Below, piece after piece: positions 22,200 through 34,773 of a DNA stretch of 64,000 nt. Source of the stretch: Paramarasmius palmivorus (taxonomy: Eukaryota; Basidiomycota; Agaricomycetes; Agaricales; Marasmiaceae). The number at the start of each line of letters is the position of its first letter. The first letter of the stretch is position 1. A model generated the notes under the pieces. It was not told the DNA's origin. It did no database searches and was given only the letters and a program-made list of their open reading frames with translations. The translations under genes were made by a program, and so were the position numbers. The stretch is from contig JAYKXP010000112.1 in assembly GCA_037176845.1 (NCBI GenBank), positions 62,001-126,000 on the forward strand. The letters are read 5' to 3'.

Positions 22200-24409
22200 A
22201 TCTACGCATATCTCCCTGTCCTACACATCCCTAAATACATGTCGGAAGACTCCGTTCAAACAAGCAGTGATCAGAACGACATTATGGGACCTATGGCGTC
22301 ATGAAACGAAGCTCAGGGCATGGCGGTAGAAGCCAGCCTTACAGTCTACCGCACTCGTGTTCAACTGTTCACTTGGCTGTCCCCAGATGTTCCACTAGGA
22401 ATATTCTAACACCAGGCAGTCGGCATTAGCTTTGACTGTAACCGTCTGCGCCACACGAGTCGGCAGCCTCCATGGCGTTTATTCGCATCATGACATTTTA
22501 CAGCTGAATATATTGCCTCTCTAAATGGTTCTCTACCAATCCAGTCGCGCAGTCTACCAGGAACGAGAAATTCCTGACTGCGTGGTCCGCGAATTTTCCG
22601 TCGAATGATGCTGCATGCTTGTAGGGTAGATGTATAGAAGCTTCATAGCCGAAGGCATGTATATGAACGTATGGATGGTTGGTGGAGCTCTCGAAGGCTC
22701 CCAACTTCGTCGGGACATTGGCGGCCCGCCACGCAGGAAATCACAATGGTAACTACTGGGTACTAAAACGCTCATTTGTAGACCCTAGAACAACGTTCCA
22801 GTCCTTTAATTCATTTCGGTTTCTCGTAATTGCACGAGCACGAAGCACATATTAGGGTACAAGAGTTTCACCGACCAGCCGAGGATGGTTTCCCCGATAC
22901 CCAAGTGAACATGGGACGTACTCATGCCACCACGGTGGTACCTTCAAAAGCTTGTGTTCATTCCATGAATATGTTTGCATTTACTTAAAGTTGGCAGATC
23001 CACGTACGGCCGCCGACAACTTTCTGGGGACAACTCGGACGCGACTTGCCTGTGTCATGGACTTCCATCTACACAGACTGTCACCCCGGCGTCCGTACAC
23101 TATGATTCAAGAGTCGAGAGCTCGGAGATACATAGAAGGTATCTAGTTACCCAGCGAATGGTGACACCCTTCAAGTTCTGAGTGAGATGTGGCTTCGTGC
23201 CTGCAGGACCGCGACCTCGAGCGTGGTGATGCCCAGACAGAACGCCTCATTACAGGGTGCCTTCTTGTTGTCTGGCAGTATGAATCCTGACAAATCTTGT
23301 CGCGGGAGTGACATGAATGTCGGTAGAACGTCGGGCACCTGGGCCCAGAACGCCATTGGAGGTTGAGTAGGTATCGAGTGTTTACTAGCGGGTGAGGTGC
23401 CTCATGATGAGGGTCCCTGGCACCAGACACAACTTGAGCACTATTCGGATATGCAGAACCCCGATGGAGAGCGAGAACTACTTTACGCCACAAACCATTC
23501 TGAGAGACAAGCAGCGCGGTAAGTAGTATTGCCTTTGGAGACAGGATAAGTGCGTTTTTCTGATTTAGGAATGAGATTTTTCTTTTCCGTTAATGCCTCA
23601 TTGTCCAAGCACAAGAATGCTTCCGCAAGACCCCACCAATCAACCTGAAGACACGGACCGTAGCGGTGATTCTTCAGGATAATCCGATAAGTTGTGCTTG
23701 CGGATAAGAAACGATGTGACGAAACTGAATGCAATAGTAGAATCGTCCGGCGAAATGCGCTGATCCAAGGGGTGTAATAGGATAGGACACGGCGACGTGT
23801 GTACCTATCATTCATGAAAGGTGTTAAAAAGGGCGCAAAAGTGAAGAAAGGAAGTCAACGGCGGCCTTGCAAGCATCCAATGTGACGATGACACTGGATA
23901 TGAAATGCTTCTGAGCTAGCCCGACGTATAGTTGCAACGCGCGGAGACATCTCGTCAGGATGGGCAATGGCGATCGCCGTTAGACAAAGGAGACCGTGCC
24001 CATCTACCGACAAATCCTTGAGAGCGGAGGACCTGATCATCAAATGTCATTTTTCCAACTGGCTGATGAACATGGTCGAAATCATTAAATCAAAAGGTCA
24101 TGCAGTACAACCATAAATCCGTTGTTCCAAGGAACTGATATGTTCTCCTCTTCCATTTCACTCACATCACTGTCAACAGAATTGCCAGAAACGGGCCTGA
24201 GAAACTACACACTGAATCGTGACCCCAGAGCCTGTATTTTGTGAGCTTAGGGATTCCAGACTTCATAGACGGGAAATGGACTTACAGATCTTCCTCGTAG
24301 ACACCTGCCACCGATGTGAACCATCCTCGTCAACCGCTCTTGCTAAACAGCTGATCCATCTTCCAGATATTCTTTCTTTACATCCCCAAAGCTGCTTGAG
24401 CCGGCAGTT
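22200..24409. other. 2.2 kb without a recognised gene
   Basis: Short frames only. A minus-strand frame at 23171-23356 reads somewhat protein-like but is isolated. No repeats or RNA genes were seen. Confidence 0.4.
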
Positions 24410-25764
24410 TCATCCATATATCTGGTTAACCAACGGGGTGTTCTGACAATGGTCGTTGATACTCAACTCGTCTTTGACACGATATTTCTGTTCATCGGCA
24501 TGCTTAAGCTTGAACTGTGTTTCATCATCCTCTATCTTGACTCCTCTCCTTTGTTGGTCTCTGTCTTCTCTATACTTCTGCTGTTCACGACGGGTAGTGA
24601 TGCCTTTCTTCTCGAAGTACTTCTTGTTCGGCCATTGGGAATCCTCCATCGAAAGTCGCTTCAGCTTCTGCCCATGTACCAATTCTCCAGGATTTTTTCT
24701 CTGCAGATCTAGCAAAAGGCGTTGATATTCCATGGCTCTTTGTTCCAAAGGGAGATGCTCTGCGAGATGTAGAAGATTGTATAGGGTTCGGTGACTAATT
24801 CTTGGGGATGTTAATAACATTGTTACTAACATCGACCTCTGGAAGGGCAATTGTTCACCTGGTTATTAACATATAGTCACATCGAGCTAGTAACACGCAA
24901 ATAATGCGATTTTTAACATGTTATTAACATAAACGTAGGTGAATAAATCGTGAATAAATGTGAATCCCCTGGTGGTACTTGGACGAAATCAATATTGGAT
25001 CTCGTTATTGGGAGAACCGTCATGGTATCGACCTGGTGAGCTGATATCCTTCCTCGTTGCTTCTTTGGGTGGTGCGACGGCAGCTATTTCACAAGCCATG
25101 CGGGGTAATGTAAATGGGTCATCGAAATTTCGAGAGTTGATGTTGGTGATATGTCGATAGGGAATGGATAGAAATTAAGTAGGTGAAGGCCGAATTCAAT
25201 AAACGACGTTGGTGATTGAGACACAGATTCCAGAGGCAGAGGCAAGCACGGTGAGATTGAACAGTTGGGTATGTAACGTGTTGAATGTTCAACGTTCAAC
25301 ATACGAGATGAGACGCTGTATGTTGTATGAGGCTAGATTAGCAGAAAGATTGGATGATTCAAAGGGGTGAATTGTCGCTCGATTGTCGCTGTCGTTCGGA
25401 ACAGTGGGCAGGACACCGTGGGTACTTTGAGTGATGACACCAGACACACGTGCTCTTGAAAAACCCAAGACTGCAGCCCAGTCGCCTCCCAGTCATCTCT
25501 AAGCGCTTGAAAGTGTTTCTCGATTATTCGCATTATTCACATTTATTAACATAGGGTCTAGGAGGACCATGTAAGTAACATGTTATTAACGTGTTATTAA
25601 CACGAATTATTCACACATGTTAGCAAATACCGCATTATTCCCCGAACCCTAAGATTGTAATGGGCAGCCCATGATTCTAGTGTTCGTTTCGACATTCGGC
25701 CAATATTGAGCTTTTGCCCAGCTACAGGCACCTTCTTTGTTGTGAGGTAAGGGCGACTTCCCAT
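24410..25764 (-). pseudogene. Open reading frame split by a hAT-like element
   Basis: On the minus strand an open frame enters the transposon from the right (ATG at 25764, or an internal ATG at 25695) and runs to the target duplication at 25652. It resumes in the same frame at 24773 and ends with a stop at 24410. Leaving out the element and one 8-bp duplication, the two parts are 113 and 364 nt, 477 nt in all, exactly 159 codons. The right part stays open about 60 codons upstream of the join. The product would be a charged, helical protein (LLHLAEHLPLEQRAMEYQRL region) of no family I know. The insertion presumably inactivates it unless the element is spliced out. Confidence 0.5.
24782..25651. 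mobile_element. Non-autonomous hAT-like transposon, 870 bp
   Basis: Terminal inverted repeats start TAGGGTTCGGTGACTAAT on the left and, read inward from the right, TAGGGTTCGGGGAATAAT (16 of 18 match). The element is flanked by perfect 8-bp duplications AGATTGTA at 24774-24781 and 25652-25659. An 8-bp target duplication with short TAGGG-type termini is characteristic of hAT elements. Both subterminal regions carry several copies of GTTATTAACA-like decamers, as expected for transposase-binding sites. The interior has no transposase frame, so it would need a transposase supplied in trans. It sits inside an open reading frame. Confidence 0.85.
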
Positions 25765-26134
25765 TGCCACTAGATATGGAGACTTTATGATGATGGATGT
25801 GCTGGAAACAAAGACGACACAAGCGCCGACGCGGAAAGAAGACGGTCACGTGAAAAGTAGCACATTGCACAAGCGTAAAAAATGCATGCTTTGAACAATG
25901 GAATCTGAGCATTTCGATTGCACGCCGTTAGACAGGATGAAATAGAAGTGCTACCTACGCGCGTCCAGGAATGTTTCCCAAGAACCCGTGGCCAAGGCAA
26001 CATCATGAAATTAGGCCTCGCGGCGCTTCGATGGTCGATCCAATAACACAGTATAACGAGTACATACTTATGGTACATGTACCGTAGACTACAAGGAGTG
26101 GGAAAGGAATCATCCCCACAGCTGACCTGCATGA
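25765..26134. other. Intergenic
   Basis: About 370 bp upstream of the split reading frame and downstream of the DUF6533-type gene. No feature seen. Confidence 0.4.
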
Positions 26135-27624
26135 TCAGTGTGCAGACCTTGACGCCGACGAAAGGTTGCTCATGATGATACCATTTTCAGCGACATGCCT
26201 ATCAGTAGCTAATCCAGCACGAATGTGCAGAATAGCATGACTGGTGAGAATTGAATGGGCGACCCGCTCAAAGCTAACCAAAAATTGATTGTCAGTAGAG
26301 TAAAGAAACACTGTAGAACGAGACATACGTGTAGAGAATGCTGGCCGATTGAGGCTAAATTGCCTTCATGAGTATCAATCTTGGGTAGCAGGTCATTCAA
26401 GCTTACCGGTAAGATTAAGGTAACAATTATATTTGCAGCCGAGGCAACTGTTTGAAGAACTCTCAATCTCGAGCGCGATGATATTTTGCCGCGAACACTC
26501 ACGGAAGATGAAGAGATAGTACACAACGCCTGGTAGGACTCACGTCAGTCCTCATGTCTTGACCATAGGCGTGAAAAAGAACATACCGTCTCTATAGATA
26601 GCTTTCAGAAACAGGGGCCGACCGCCTGCCTTGACTGTCGAATGGTCAGCGAAGATCCTTATGGGGTGACCTAGAAGCGTACAAGAAGACACGTAGGGTA
26701 CCGTGATAAGTATAAACGCTCCTAGAGACCTGTTAGTTACGCTTCCACATGGTATGTAGGAACTATACGTACCCGTATCGTAGACCAAGAACAGTGACCA
26801 AAAGATAGATGCACTGTCGCTGGCTGCTATCGGGAAACATCCAAGATAGCCTGGTATGGGAGGTGGACCGACTGAGCTCGACGTCAGCAGACAGAAATTA
26901 GGAGATCACTATGACGCGCACATATCATCGAATCCAAAAAGCTCCTCATGATAAAGAACGTAGGTATCCAGCAGCCGAGAAAGAACACCACCAAACCGAT
27001 GCCTATTGATACATTTCTTCTCCATACGGCCCATATCCGAATAGCGAGCAAAGCTAGGCAGCATGGTGAGCAGTTGCTTCGGCTCTCGAGCCAGGAACCT
27101 ACCTTCAGAAGCTATCATTCCGACCAATAACAGCCCTATAATGGAGCCGTTGAGTATGACGATAAATATTGAGGGTAAGAGGCTGACCCACATCCAGTAG
27201 CATGTGAAGATGTCCGGCATTCATCGAGTCCAATATCGTTACGGAACTCGCCTATGAGGCTGAATAAGTACCTCACAATCGCAGAGACCATGCCGAGAAG
27301 GCTCACGATAATAGAAGACAAATATGTCTGCGAACGGGAGGTACCGCTGCAGAAGGTAGAGAGCTTTCACGACCGACCAGGGCGATGACCATATATGTCG
27401 GATTTCCTTGTCGAGACAGAGGAGAGTATCGTGAAGCAGGAGAAAAGAGGAAGAAACTGGATGCGGAAAACATGAGCTGCCGTGTTACAGATAGATATAA
27501 AGTCCATTTATTCACCGTCAACATACTGTGGATCGGTGAGCTCTCTGTAATACTCGCACAGATAGATACTCACATGTACAGTGCGTCGTGATTCGATGGC
27601 ATCGAAGAGGAGCTCGGCGCTCAT
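26135..27624 (-). CDS. DUF6533-type seven-helix membrane protein
   Basis: Fungal seven-transmembrane protein of the DUF6533 group, of unknown function though often discussed as receptor-like. The ATG at 27624 gives MSAELLFDAIES and a GTGAGT donor. Downstream frames supply RIWAVWRRNVSIGIG followed by FFLGCWIPTFFIMRSFLD (the R-x-W-A-x-W turn before helix 4 is typical), CYWMWVSLLPSIFIVILNGSI, FILITVPYV and KAGGRPLFLKAIYRDG before a further helix, then ANIIVTLILP and a final VAHSILTSHAILHIRAG segment. These lie in different frames joined by plausible introns, but not every border was fixed. The end at 26135 is the stop of the frame carrying the final motif. Confidence 0.6.
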
Positions 27625-29475
27625 AGGCGTTATCCAAATGGTCGGGCAGAGAGAAAGGTTTGCTATTCCTCGAGGCTCGACCCTTTTAAGGCTCAAATGT
27701 GTAAACGTTCACCCGCCCATGCTTGTCGCCGGTAGCCAGTAACTGCCTGATTCATGATGGGAGAGAGCGAAGTAGGTACAAGGCCAGCACATCAAACCTA
27801 CACATCCCCCCAGGTTAATCATTTTCCCCGAAATATTATGGTGGCGCTGCGACCTAAGCTTGTGTGTCGATACTTGGCCTATTCGTAGCCGTCGGGCAGC
27901 ATGTGGTATGGGCTACTGGTATAGTAATGGCAGTGATATGAGCGAGGCGCTGTGTTCGCCCATCAAAGCCATCAGCAATCTCCAGGTCCTCCAATTTATA
28001 TTTAATCACCGATAGGTTCTAAGGGGAAGGCATATCGGGTTGTGCGTCGACCATTCGACGCCCGTGGAGCGAATTTGGCCTTTTCAGTATGGATCGCTGG
28101 TAAGGCAATGTCTTTGAGGGCCGTCTCATAGTTCTCGTTCCCCATTCGAAGCTGCACAGAGTTGCACTCGCGGTTTGGCCGGCCTTAGGGATCTAACTGA
28201 TTCATGTTGAGGAAAGGATATGAACGACCCCGGAAAACTCACCTATGTCCAAACTTCCCGTTCTACATCTACCCAGCCTTTCCTACAGCGCTGATTTACG
28301 TTTTTGAGGTGAGCAAATTGATATTTGAGATATCATCTTCTGCATTGCTGAAGCATAGGCTTGGAGGTGCTGCTTGAGAGTGTATCCTGCCCGGTACCAG
28401 CCTAAAGTTGTTACTGATTGTCCGTCGTCATCCTATACACGGCTCCTAGGAATCCAGCACGTAAGGCTGGGTTTGGGCTGGCTCAGGACTTGGCTCAGGT
28501 AACGATAGGGAGAAAATGCTCACCTTCAAGTTCGCTCCTCCCTGCAAAGCTGATGCGATCCCACGACATGATACTGATGTTGAGATGCGTATTTCTCCTT
28601 GGAAATGGGTCCGGTAGCCTCCAACAATCAAAGGCACAGAGTGAGGCTGGTGCATGTAACGATGACCGAGTGTGAGTGATGCCCATTATCATAGACAACG
28701 AGCAAGTTCTGTTCAGGGTCTGACTCACACGGTACCACCATCTCCCACACTCCAACTCCCTCAGGTCTGTCCCAGAATTCTGCAGAATGACTATGAAGCA
28801 CTATTGATTCTTGAGAGGAAATACGATGCACTCTAACCAATTCATCAAGAACGTTCACTGGACTTGGCTGGAGCCAGCTGGATCATTCGACCGCGTATCC
28901 GACCGAAACCTCATCCAGCTGTGACCGAAGTCCCATGGCGACTTGACATGAAGGGTAACCCGGTAATCTGTATGTATAGCTCTTTTGGTACTTTAGCCAT
29001 CGTTTTCATCATGCTTAGCGGCAGAACGGTTCCGTCGATGTTCCTGGAGGTCATCTCAATATAGTCATCATCCACTTTCAAGCTTCGAGAATCAAGGGTC
29101 TAGGACGTGATATCGCGACTATTCAGAGTGGTCGTCGCAAACATCTCTCGCAGTTCTTGTACCGCACACTGTCCAAAGTTCATAGCAACTCGGAGGTGTC
29201 TTTCAATGATCAGTTTGCGTGGGCCCAACACGGTCATTTGGTGTGTGTGCAGACCAAAATTGCATACTGGCGTGCCTTACTATTTTGATAATTCATAGGT
29301 GGAACATATTCTGGAAATGTCAAGTAGCCATGACAATTGCCTCTAAACCTTTTTCCGAGCGCTTCCGAGAATTACCCTGTGCATAGCTCAACGCTACTTA
29401 AAGTCATACTCACGTCGTGCTTGTCACCTCTTGACGTTGTATCCGCTAACGCTTCCATTCCCTCCTTCTTACTTG
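27625..29475. other. 1.85 kb without a supported gene
   Basis: Several short minus-strand frames between 28450 and 29300 look partly protein-like but could not be joined to a known family. The 5' part of the GH131 gene may extend slightly into the right end. Confidence 0.4.
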
Positions 29476-30565
29476 ATGATTCTTCCACGCTGGTTCGTTT
29501 CTCGCGCTCTTCAGGTTGCTGCGGCAACGCAGATACTCTACGATGGACGGGTTCCATTATCTGCTCAAAATGCGTCTCTTGATACCTCCTCTGGTCCATT
29601 CCTAACGTATGAGCAATGCTTCAGTCATATCATGCCCGTTTATTCACCCGACATTTTTAGTGCCGTGAAAGGTAGCGAGTCTGCCACGCATGTGGGTTCG
29701 GTTCGGCTGCTTTCCCAAGTTGTGGCTGAACATGCATTCAGTATTCTGGCTTCCTCGGTGAAACAGTGGCACCAACGCCTCTTTGGAACACCTCAGAGCA
29801 GGTCATTTCTATCACCATCGACAATACCTCGGTCTTTACACCTGGAGGAGGTGCACCTCAACTTGGTTTTCGACGCACGGAGCTCATTGCTCAGGAGCAA
29901 GGCAGTGATTTGAAGCAAATTATAGAGACAGGCGTCACCCAATTCCATTTCTCTATCAAAGCCGATACCGAGAACCCCTTGAACCTGACTCACGAATATC
30001 AAATCGTCTTCATCGAACCTAGCGACGGAACACATGTATTCGGCGTACAGCTGGGTATGGGCATTCAGCTGTATTTGCACCGAAGATTGAGACGCATACT
30101 AACTTGCTTGATACAGGTTCTCCATTCACAAACCCAACCGGTACACTTCCCGCACCGGATGCCGATTCGTTTAAAGTGCTGGATCATGACCTCAACGTGT
30201 TATTCAAAACCCCCTTCAGTGCCGACAGCTGGCATAACTTTGCCGTACAAGTCGACTGGGACAACCTCACGCTACAGGTCTTCTATTCGACGGATGCAGA
30301 GGAACTGACCGCCGTGACCGATGTAGTATCCAATCCGACCGTTGCTCAAGGAGCAGCAGGTCAGGGTGACTTCCATTTCGGTGTCTTGAAGGTGAGGAAG
30401 TTGATCTTTGTCCCATTTGTGCTGCTTCTGACAACGATGACATAGTTACCTCTTGTCAATCCTGCTGATTCAACCGCTGATCAAGGTGATGTTGTTCATC
30501 ATGGTATACAAGAGGGGACAAAGGAGGGTTTATTATACTCCGGTGTATTCGTCACCCGTGTTTAG
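29476..30565 (+). CDS. GH131 beta-glucanase
   Basis: Secreted glycoside hydrolase of family GH131, which cleaves beta-1,3/1,6- and beta-1,4-glucans and is found almost only in fungi. Exons 29476-29606, 29661-29691, 29742-30054, 30117-30391 and 30446-30565 join in phase to 289 residues. Family landmarks are ILYDGRVP at the mature N-terminus, PLWNTSEQVISITIDNTSVF, RRTELIAQ, THEYQIVFIE, WHNFAVQVDWDNLTLQVFYST and GDFHFGVLK, then a short tail ending VFVTRV. There is no cellulose-binding module. The start codon is uncertain: MILPRWFVSRALQVAAATQ is a poor signal peptide and a further 5' exon may exist. Confidence 0.85.
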
Positions 30566-30920
30566 TGATGGATACCCTTCCGTAGTCTGCGTGTTTACGA
30601 GCAGAATAACATTTGATGATGAATGCAACAGGGTCTAAATGAAAATCTGTCTAATCTACACTGGGAACAAGCATGCATGCGCAGTATACAGTGAATGGTG
30701 AACGCAAAAAATCAATGTGGACTATCTAAACGACGATGTATATTGACATTAAAACGAGCGCAGTATGCAATATATGCAGTTCGATATGGTAGAGATCGTG
30801 AGTGGTACCGACGGGCACCGAAAAGCAAAGCGACACTTGAGAAACTCCAATAGAAACATCTAAAAAAGTCCATCCGCACTAACAAATTGGGTAACTAAAG
30901 GTCCTTTCACGGTGTGTTGC
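30566..30920. other. Convergent 3' region
   Basis: About 355 bp of AT-rich DNA between the convergent GH131 and transporter genes; no feature seen. Confidence 0.5.
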
Positions 30921-32795
30921 TTAGACATGATGTCCATGCCCGTGGTGACTCGTTTCGCCACTTGAAAAGGAAGCGTGTTTCTCCCTCTCAGCTTCGCCTT
31001 CAGCTTCGGGAATGGCAAGAGTATCCTTGATAACATCTTCCTCCTTGGAAAAGAAGATGAGGCCCTTCCAGAATGCCAAAATAGTGAGGAAAAACAATAT
31101 CGCCCATGTGATGCACATTAAGGTGGTGAATATCGCATGGATAGTGAGGAAACCGGGAATATCGAGAACGTCGGCAAGTACTCTCGTTGTGCTGATCCAG
31201 CCAACGTTCGGGAAGGTCAACGCCCAGCCTGCAGATTCGTCAGTATCACTTCCGTGTAATCATTAATCAATGGTACACGCACAACCCAGAATCTCATTGA
31301 GGTGCTTGTGAACCTTGAACCACCAGGGGAGTGCCCCGAAAATGAAGAGGAAGACGGCTAGCCCGTACAGCATCAGTGCAGACATGACACTAGCAGCGAA
31401 CCAAATTTCTCCCGCTTGCGGTGTGATGAGGTTGTGGTTATCGAGACTGGTCAAAATATTTAGTTCCGGATTTGAACTCATTTATCAGTTTCCTTACATC
31501 CTTCTTGCATTTTTACCAAGATTGATGAGAGCGAGTGCAGTAAAACCGGGGGGTCCACATGCGACGAACGCTCCATTCGCCTGATGACCCTCAAGGAAAC
31601 CGGTCTGAAACAACAGATTTAGTTGCGAACCATCACCGTGCGATGGCAACATACCGTCATGATCCTAAGCGGTCAAGTCAGTTGTCATTCTTCATTCAAG
31701 GATAACAAAACACCCACCGAATGATGTAGATGCAGATGTAGAAGAATGTCATGAAGAAACCCAATCCTGCCGAGTCGTAAGAACCACTAACTGTGACATA
31801 GTTTGTTGTGCGCACCCTGGAAGAAGTATCCGACAAACAATACACCGATCGCTCGAGTATCATCGACATCCATGATGTTCAACACGTTAAAGGCGACGAC
31901 GCCAACCAGCATCTGATGCTAATTCAGTCGAGAGCTATGATAAGTCATCGAAAGTCACAGACCATTGGAAAGATCTGCATCAGCCGATCAGTTCATGGTG
32001 CTCATCAAAAAATGAGCGGAGATTATCTTACCAAGAATGCATATGCCGGTGTAAAATGCGTCAAATCGTGGGGCTTCGAAAACCATATCTAAAGCACGGT
32101 AAAAATCCCTCCGTTGATGTAGCGTGACGAAAACTAACCATCAACATGGGGAAGCAGGTAAAGAGAGCGAAGAAGACATAGACCCTGCGGAATTTGTAAA
32201 TTGTTGCACAATAGCGATAGCAGCATAGATAGAAAACTAACCAGAATAGGCCATATATCAATGAAACGCTCACATGCCCCGTGGGCACAGCGTAGTTGAT
32301 AGTACCAATGATAATTGTTGCAAAAGAAAGCACCTGTACGCACAAAGTTCATTCATCACGCCACAGATACAACGAACATGAAACTCACAATTAGGGGCAC
32401 GAAAATTCCTTTGACCGGGTCCTGCATCAGTCTCCATGCCTGTCTGGGATAGACTGCGCCGCTTAGCTCCAAGTTACGTTGCAGGACAAAGTCTAACTCA
32501 CCAACGGCTTGCATGAGGAGGGTCAATGTGTTCAACAGGAAGATGGCCATGTTCAAGAAATAGAAGACGGTTTCGACAGTCGTCAGTGCTGGTGTCCGGT
32601 CTGCAATACCAGAAAGAGTGACATAGACAGCCCCCGTCCCCATCCCTATGGGAAACTGCGAAGTCGCGATTTAACAGTCTAGAACATTCCCAAGAGGATA
32701 TTGCGACATACTGCTTGCCATGACCAGCCATGGATTCTCCGCGCCAGCGCACTGACTTGAGGTTTTGATCCTGCGTTTGCTGGATTGTCGTACAT
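30921..32795 (-). CDS. SLAC1/TDT-family transporter (malic acid / C4-dicarboxylate or sulfite type)
   Basis: Ten-helix plasma-membrane carrier of the tellurite-resistance/dicarboxylate (SLAC1) family. Thirteen exons join in phase: 32795-32712, 32655-32502, 32453-32389, 32333-32242, 32184-32139, 32088-32032, 31973-31962, 31912-31816, 31766-31718, 31664-31655, 31604-31498, 31476-31283 and 31228-30921, giving 424 residues. Landmarks are WSWQAFPIGMGTGAVYV at helix 1, YPRQAWRLMQDPVKGIFVPL, IIIGTINYAVP, KPHDLTHFTPAYAF, GHQANGAFVACGPPGFTALA, VHKHLNEILGCWALTFPNVGW and a His-rich tail. Two exons are only 12 and 10 nt. Malate and sulfite carriers share this fold, so the substrate is open. Confidence 0.88.
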
Positions 32796-34077
32796 AGTAC
32801 ACAGATGAAGGTGAAAAGAAGGGAGTGAGGAGGAGAGGTGGAAGCGAGGAAGAAGGAAGAAGTGAGATAAGAGAAAAGAAGCGACTTCTTGAAACGTCCG
32901 GCGTTATCAAGTCTGAGAAATCCCAAGAAACGTGAAAAAACGAGAGGGAGATCGAGAGAAGCTTGGGATTTCGGCAGTCAGGTTTTATGTATGTGACAAG
33001 TGTTTCATTGTTAGAGACTCCACCTATGCCACTTTTCTTGCTGAAAGGGTTGAATGTCGCGCCAAGCCTGATCGAGATATCGGTTAGTAAAGGGTGTTTA
33101 CGGATCGAAACGGATCGAAGCAGCCTGTACACACTCACCGCACAAATTATACATGCGTTGTTGCAAGATCTGAATGCAATTTGTCGCAGGCTAGCAACGG
33201 GATGCTCGCATTTTCCATGGAGTCATTGGTTACTATCAACCCTTCATGGTGTCGAAGTTTGGCTCGGATTTGCATCCGAATTTGGGAGGTGATTGTCGAA
33301 TGCCAAGAGAATAGGCTGTAATAGGAATTCAGCAACCCTTGTTTAGACGACGAAATTATTGAATCGTGGCGTTGCATAGTACCCGGAGTGAGTCGAGTCT
33401 AACGGAGGAAAAGCAGTGAGAAATATCGACAATTTAGGGTGAGCAATTGTGCTTGGCACGGAGGTTCAGTGAACAGGAGTGAACAGGGTTCCCGGTTCGC
33501 GCTAGCCGGTACGAAAAGTTGATAACAAAAACGCTGAAACCCAAGATGCACAAAGGTGCATGGGCGGATGAGAAGGGCCTGACCTGGTTTTCCATCAATT
33601 ACTTTATTGTCTAACATGCGGTTAGTCGCATCCTCGTCAATTGTGCAGAGGTCTTTTACCGGCCGCCGCATGCACCCTATTGCAAGATAAGGACCGGAGA
33701 AAGATCACCAAAGCTGTTGAGGTTGAAGGAAAGCCGCAAAACGATGGAATCGGGAATCATGATGTGGTCAACGTGGAAACATCAGACAGCAATATTGCTG
33801 AGCGACCAATGAGTGACACCGATTGCTGCGCTGCAACGGCATATGTGATTCTCCCCGAGTTGCTCGCAACAACGGTGGGGAACTCCTGTGGAGTAACTTC
33901 AAGCTTCTTGATTCGCGAACATCAAGCGGTGTAGAAAAAGTGGACTACTCCTCCGGACATTTACATCTATCGAGAAAAATCGAACATCAATACATGCACT
34001 CGAAACATCACAAACTGATTAGTACCCTTAGCGTTACAGACCGCGCATAGCTCCTATGATACATTCGCATACACTGA
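32796..34077. other. Intergenic, 1.3 kb
   Basis: Contains the transporter promoter and leader (pyrimidine-rich on the minus strand at about 32800-32960). The remaining 0.9 kb has short frames with no family. Confidence 0.5.
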
Positions 34078-34773
34078 CTACAGCTTTCCTTTGAGTTCAT
34101 CGTATACTTGTTGGAGTTCTTCCTTCGACAGCGATTGCGACGGCCAACCAACACCTAGCCCCTCTTCTTCGTTGGGCTTAGGGATGACGTGAAAATGGAC
34201 ATGGTCAACAACCTAAGGAAAGCATAAGCGATAGTTCTGAACTGACCAAGCGAAATGAGTATTTACCTGGTGTGCCAGTCTTCCGTTATTCTGCAAGATG
34301 TTGTAATTCTCGCTGCCTTGGGCTAAAGCAATCTTCTTTGCTATAGGAAGGATGTCGATAAGATGTTCGTCCGGAAGCTCGTGGAGCTTTTGGGCATGGT
34401 CTGAGTGACGTTTATTAGCGCGCGCAACCCTTGAAGGTAGCCGTAACGACTTGCATTTCGGGATTACAAGGGCATGCCCCTTCGCAAGGGGACCAATGTC
34501 CAAAAAGGAATAGCTGCTTCATGGCTCAGTACATATCAATCAAATCGATGAATCGGAGACTGACGAAAGATCCGTTTCTATGAGCTTCATGCTCGGAATT
34601 TCGCCTGCCATGCATCAACATTGATAAGAAGCAGTGCCAGCGAGAATGTGGCAGCACGAACCCTTGATGATCTTGCAGAAAAGACAGGTGGCAAGAGACC
34701 TGATAAAGACATCAAACTCGTTTCAATGCCAGAGAAAGCGCCAGGAAAGCAATGGGATATACTTTGCAGCCAT
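34078..34773 (-). CDS. HNT1: HIT-family nucleotide hydrolase (HINT/Hnt1)
   Basis: Histidine-triad hydrolase acting on adenosine phosphoramidates and aminoacyl-AMP. Six exons: 34773-34763, 34699-34662, 34604-34565, 34513-34455, 34400-34267, 34212-34078, giving 138 residues. The fold is complete: CLFCKIIKGEIPS at the N-terminus, SYSFLDIGPLAKGHALVIPKYH, AQGSENYNILQNNGRLAHQ, and the triad His98-Val-His100-Phe-His102 in DHVHFHVIPKP. Exon 1 contributes only 11 coding nt. Intron 4 (34454-34401) uses a GC donor (GCAAGT); with it the family residues KYHAQKLHELPDEHL form exactly. The start codon is 74 bp from that of the divergent dioxygenase. Confidence 0.93.

Noticed and set aside
28450..29340. Minus-strand fragments suggestive of an arrestin-like protein
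   Set aside because: Only weak resemblance; in-frame stops interrupt each segment and introns could not be placed.
32671..33138. 155-codon minus-strand frame upstream of the transporter
   Set aside because: It overlaps exon 1 of the transporter in another frame and is made of a pyrimidine-rich leader (Ser/Leu/Phe runs).
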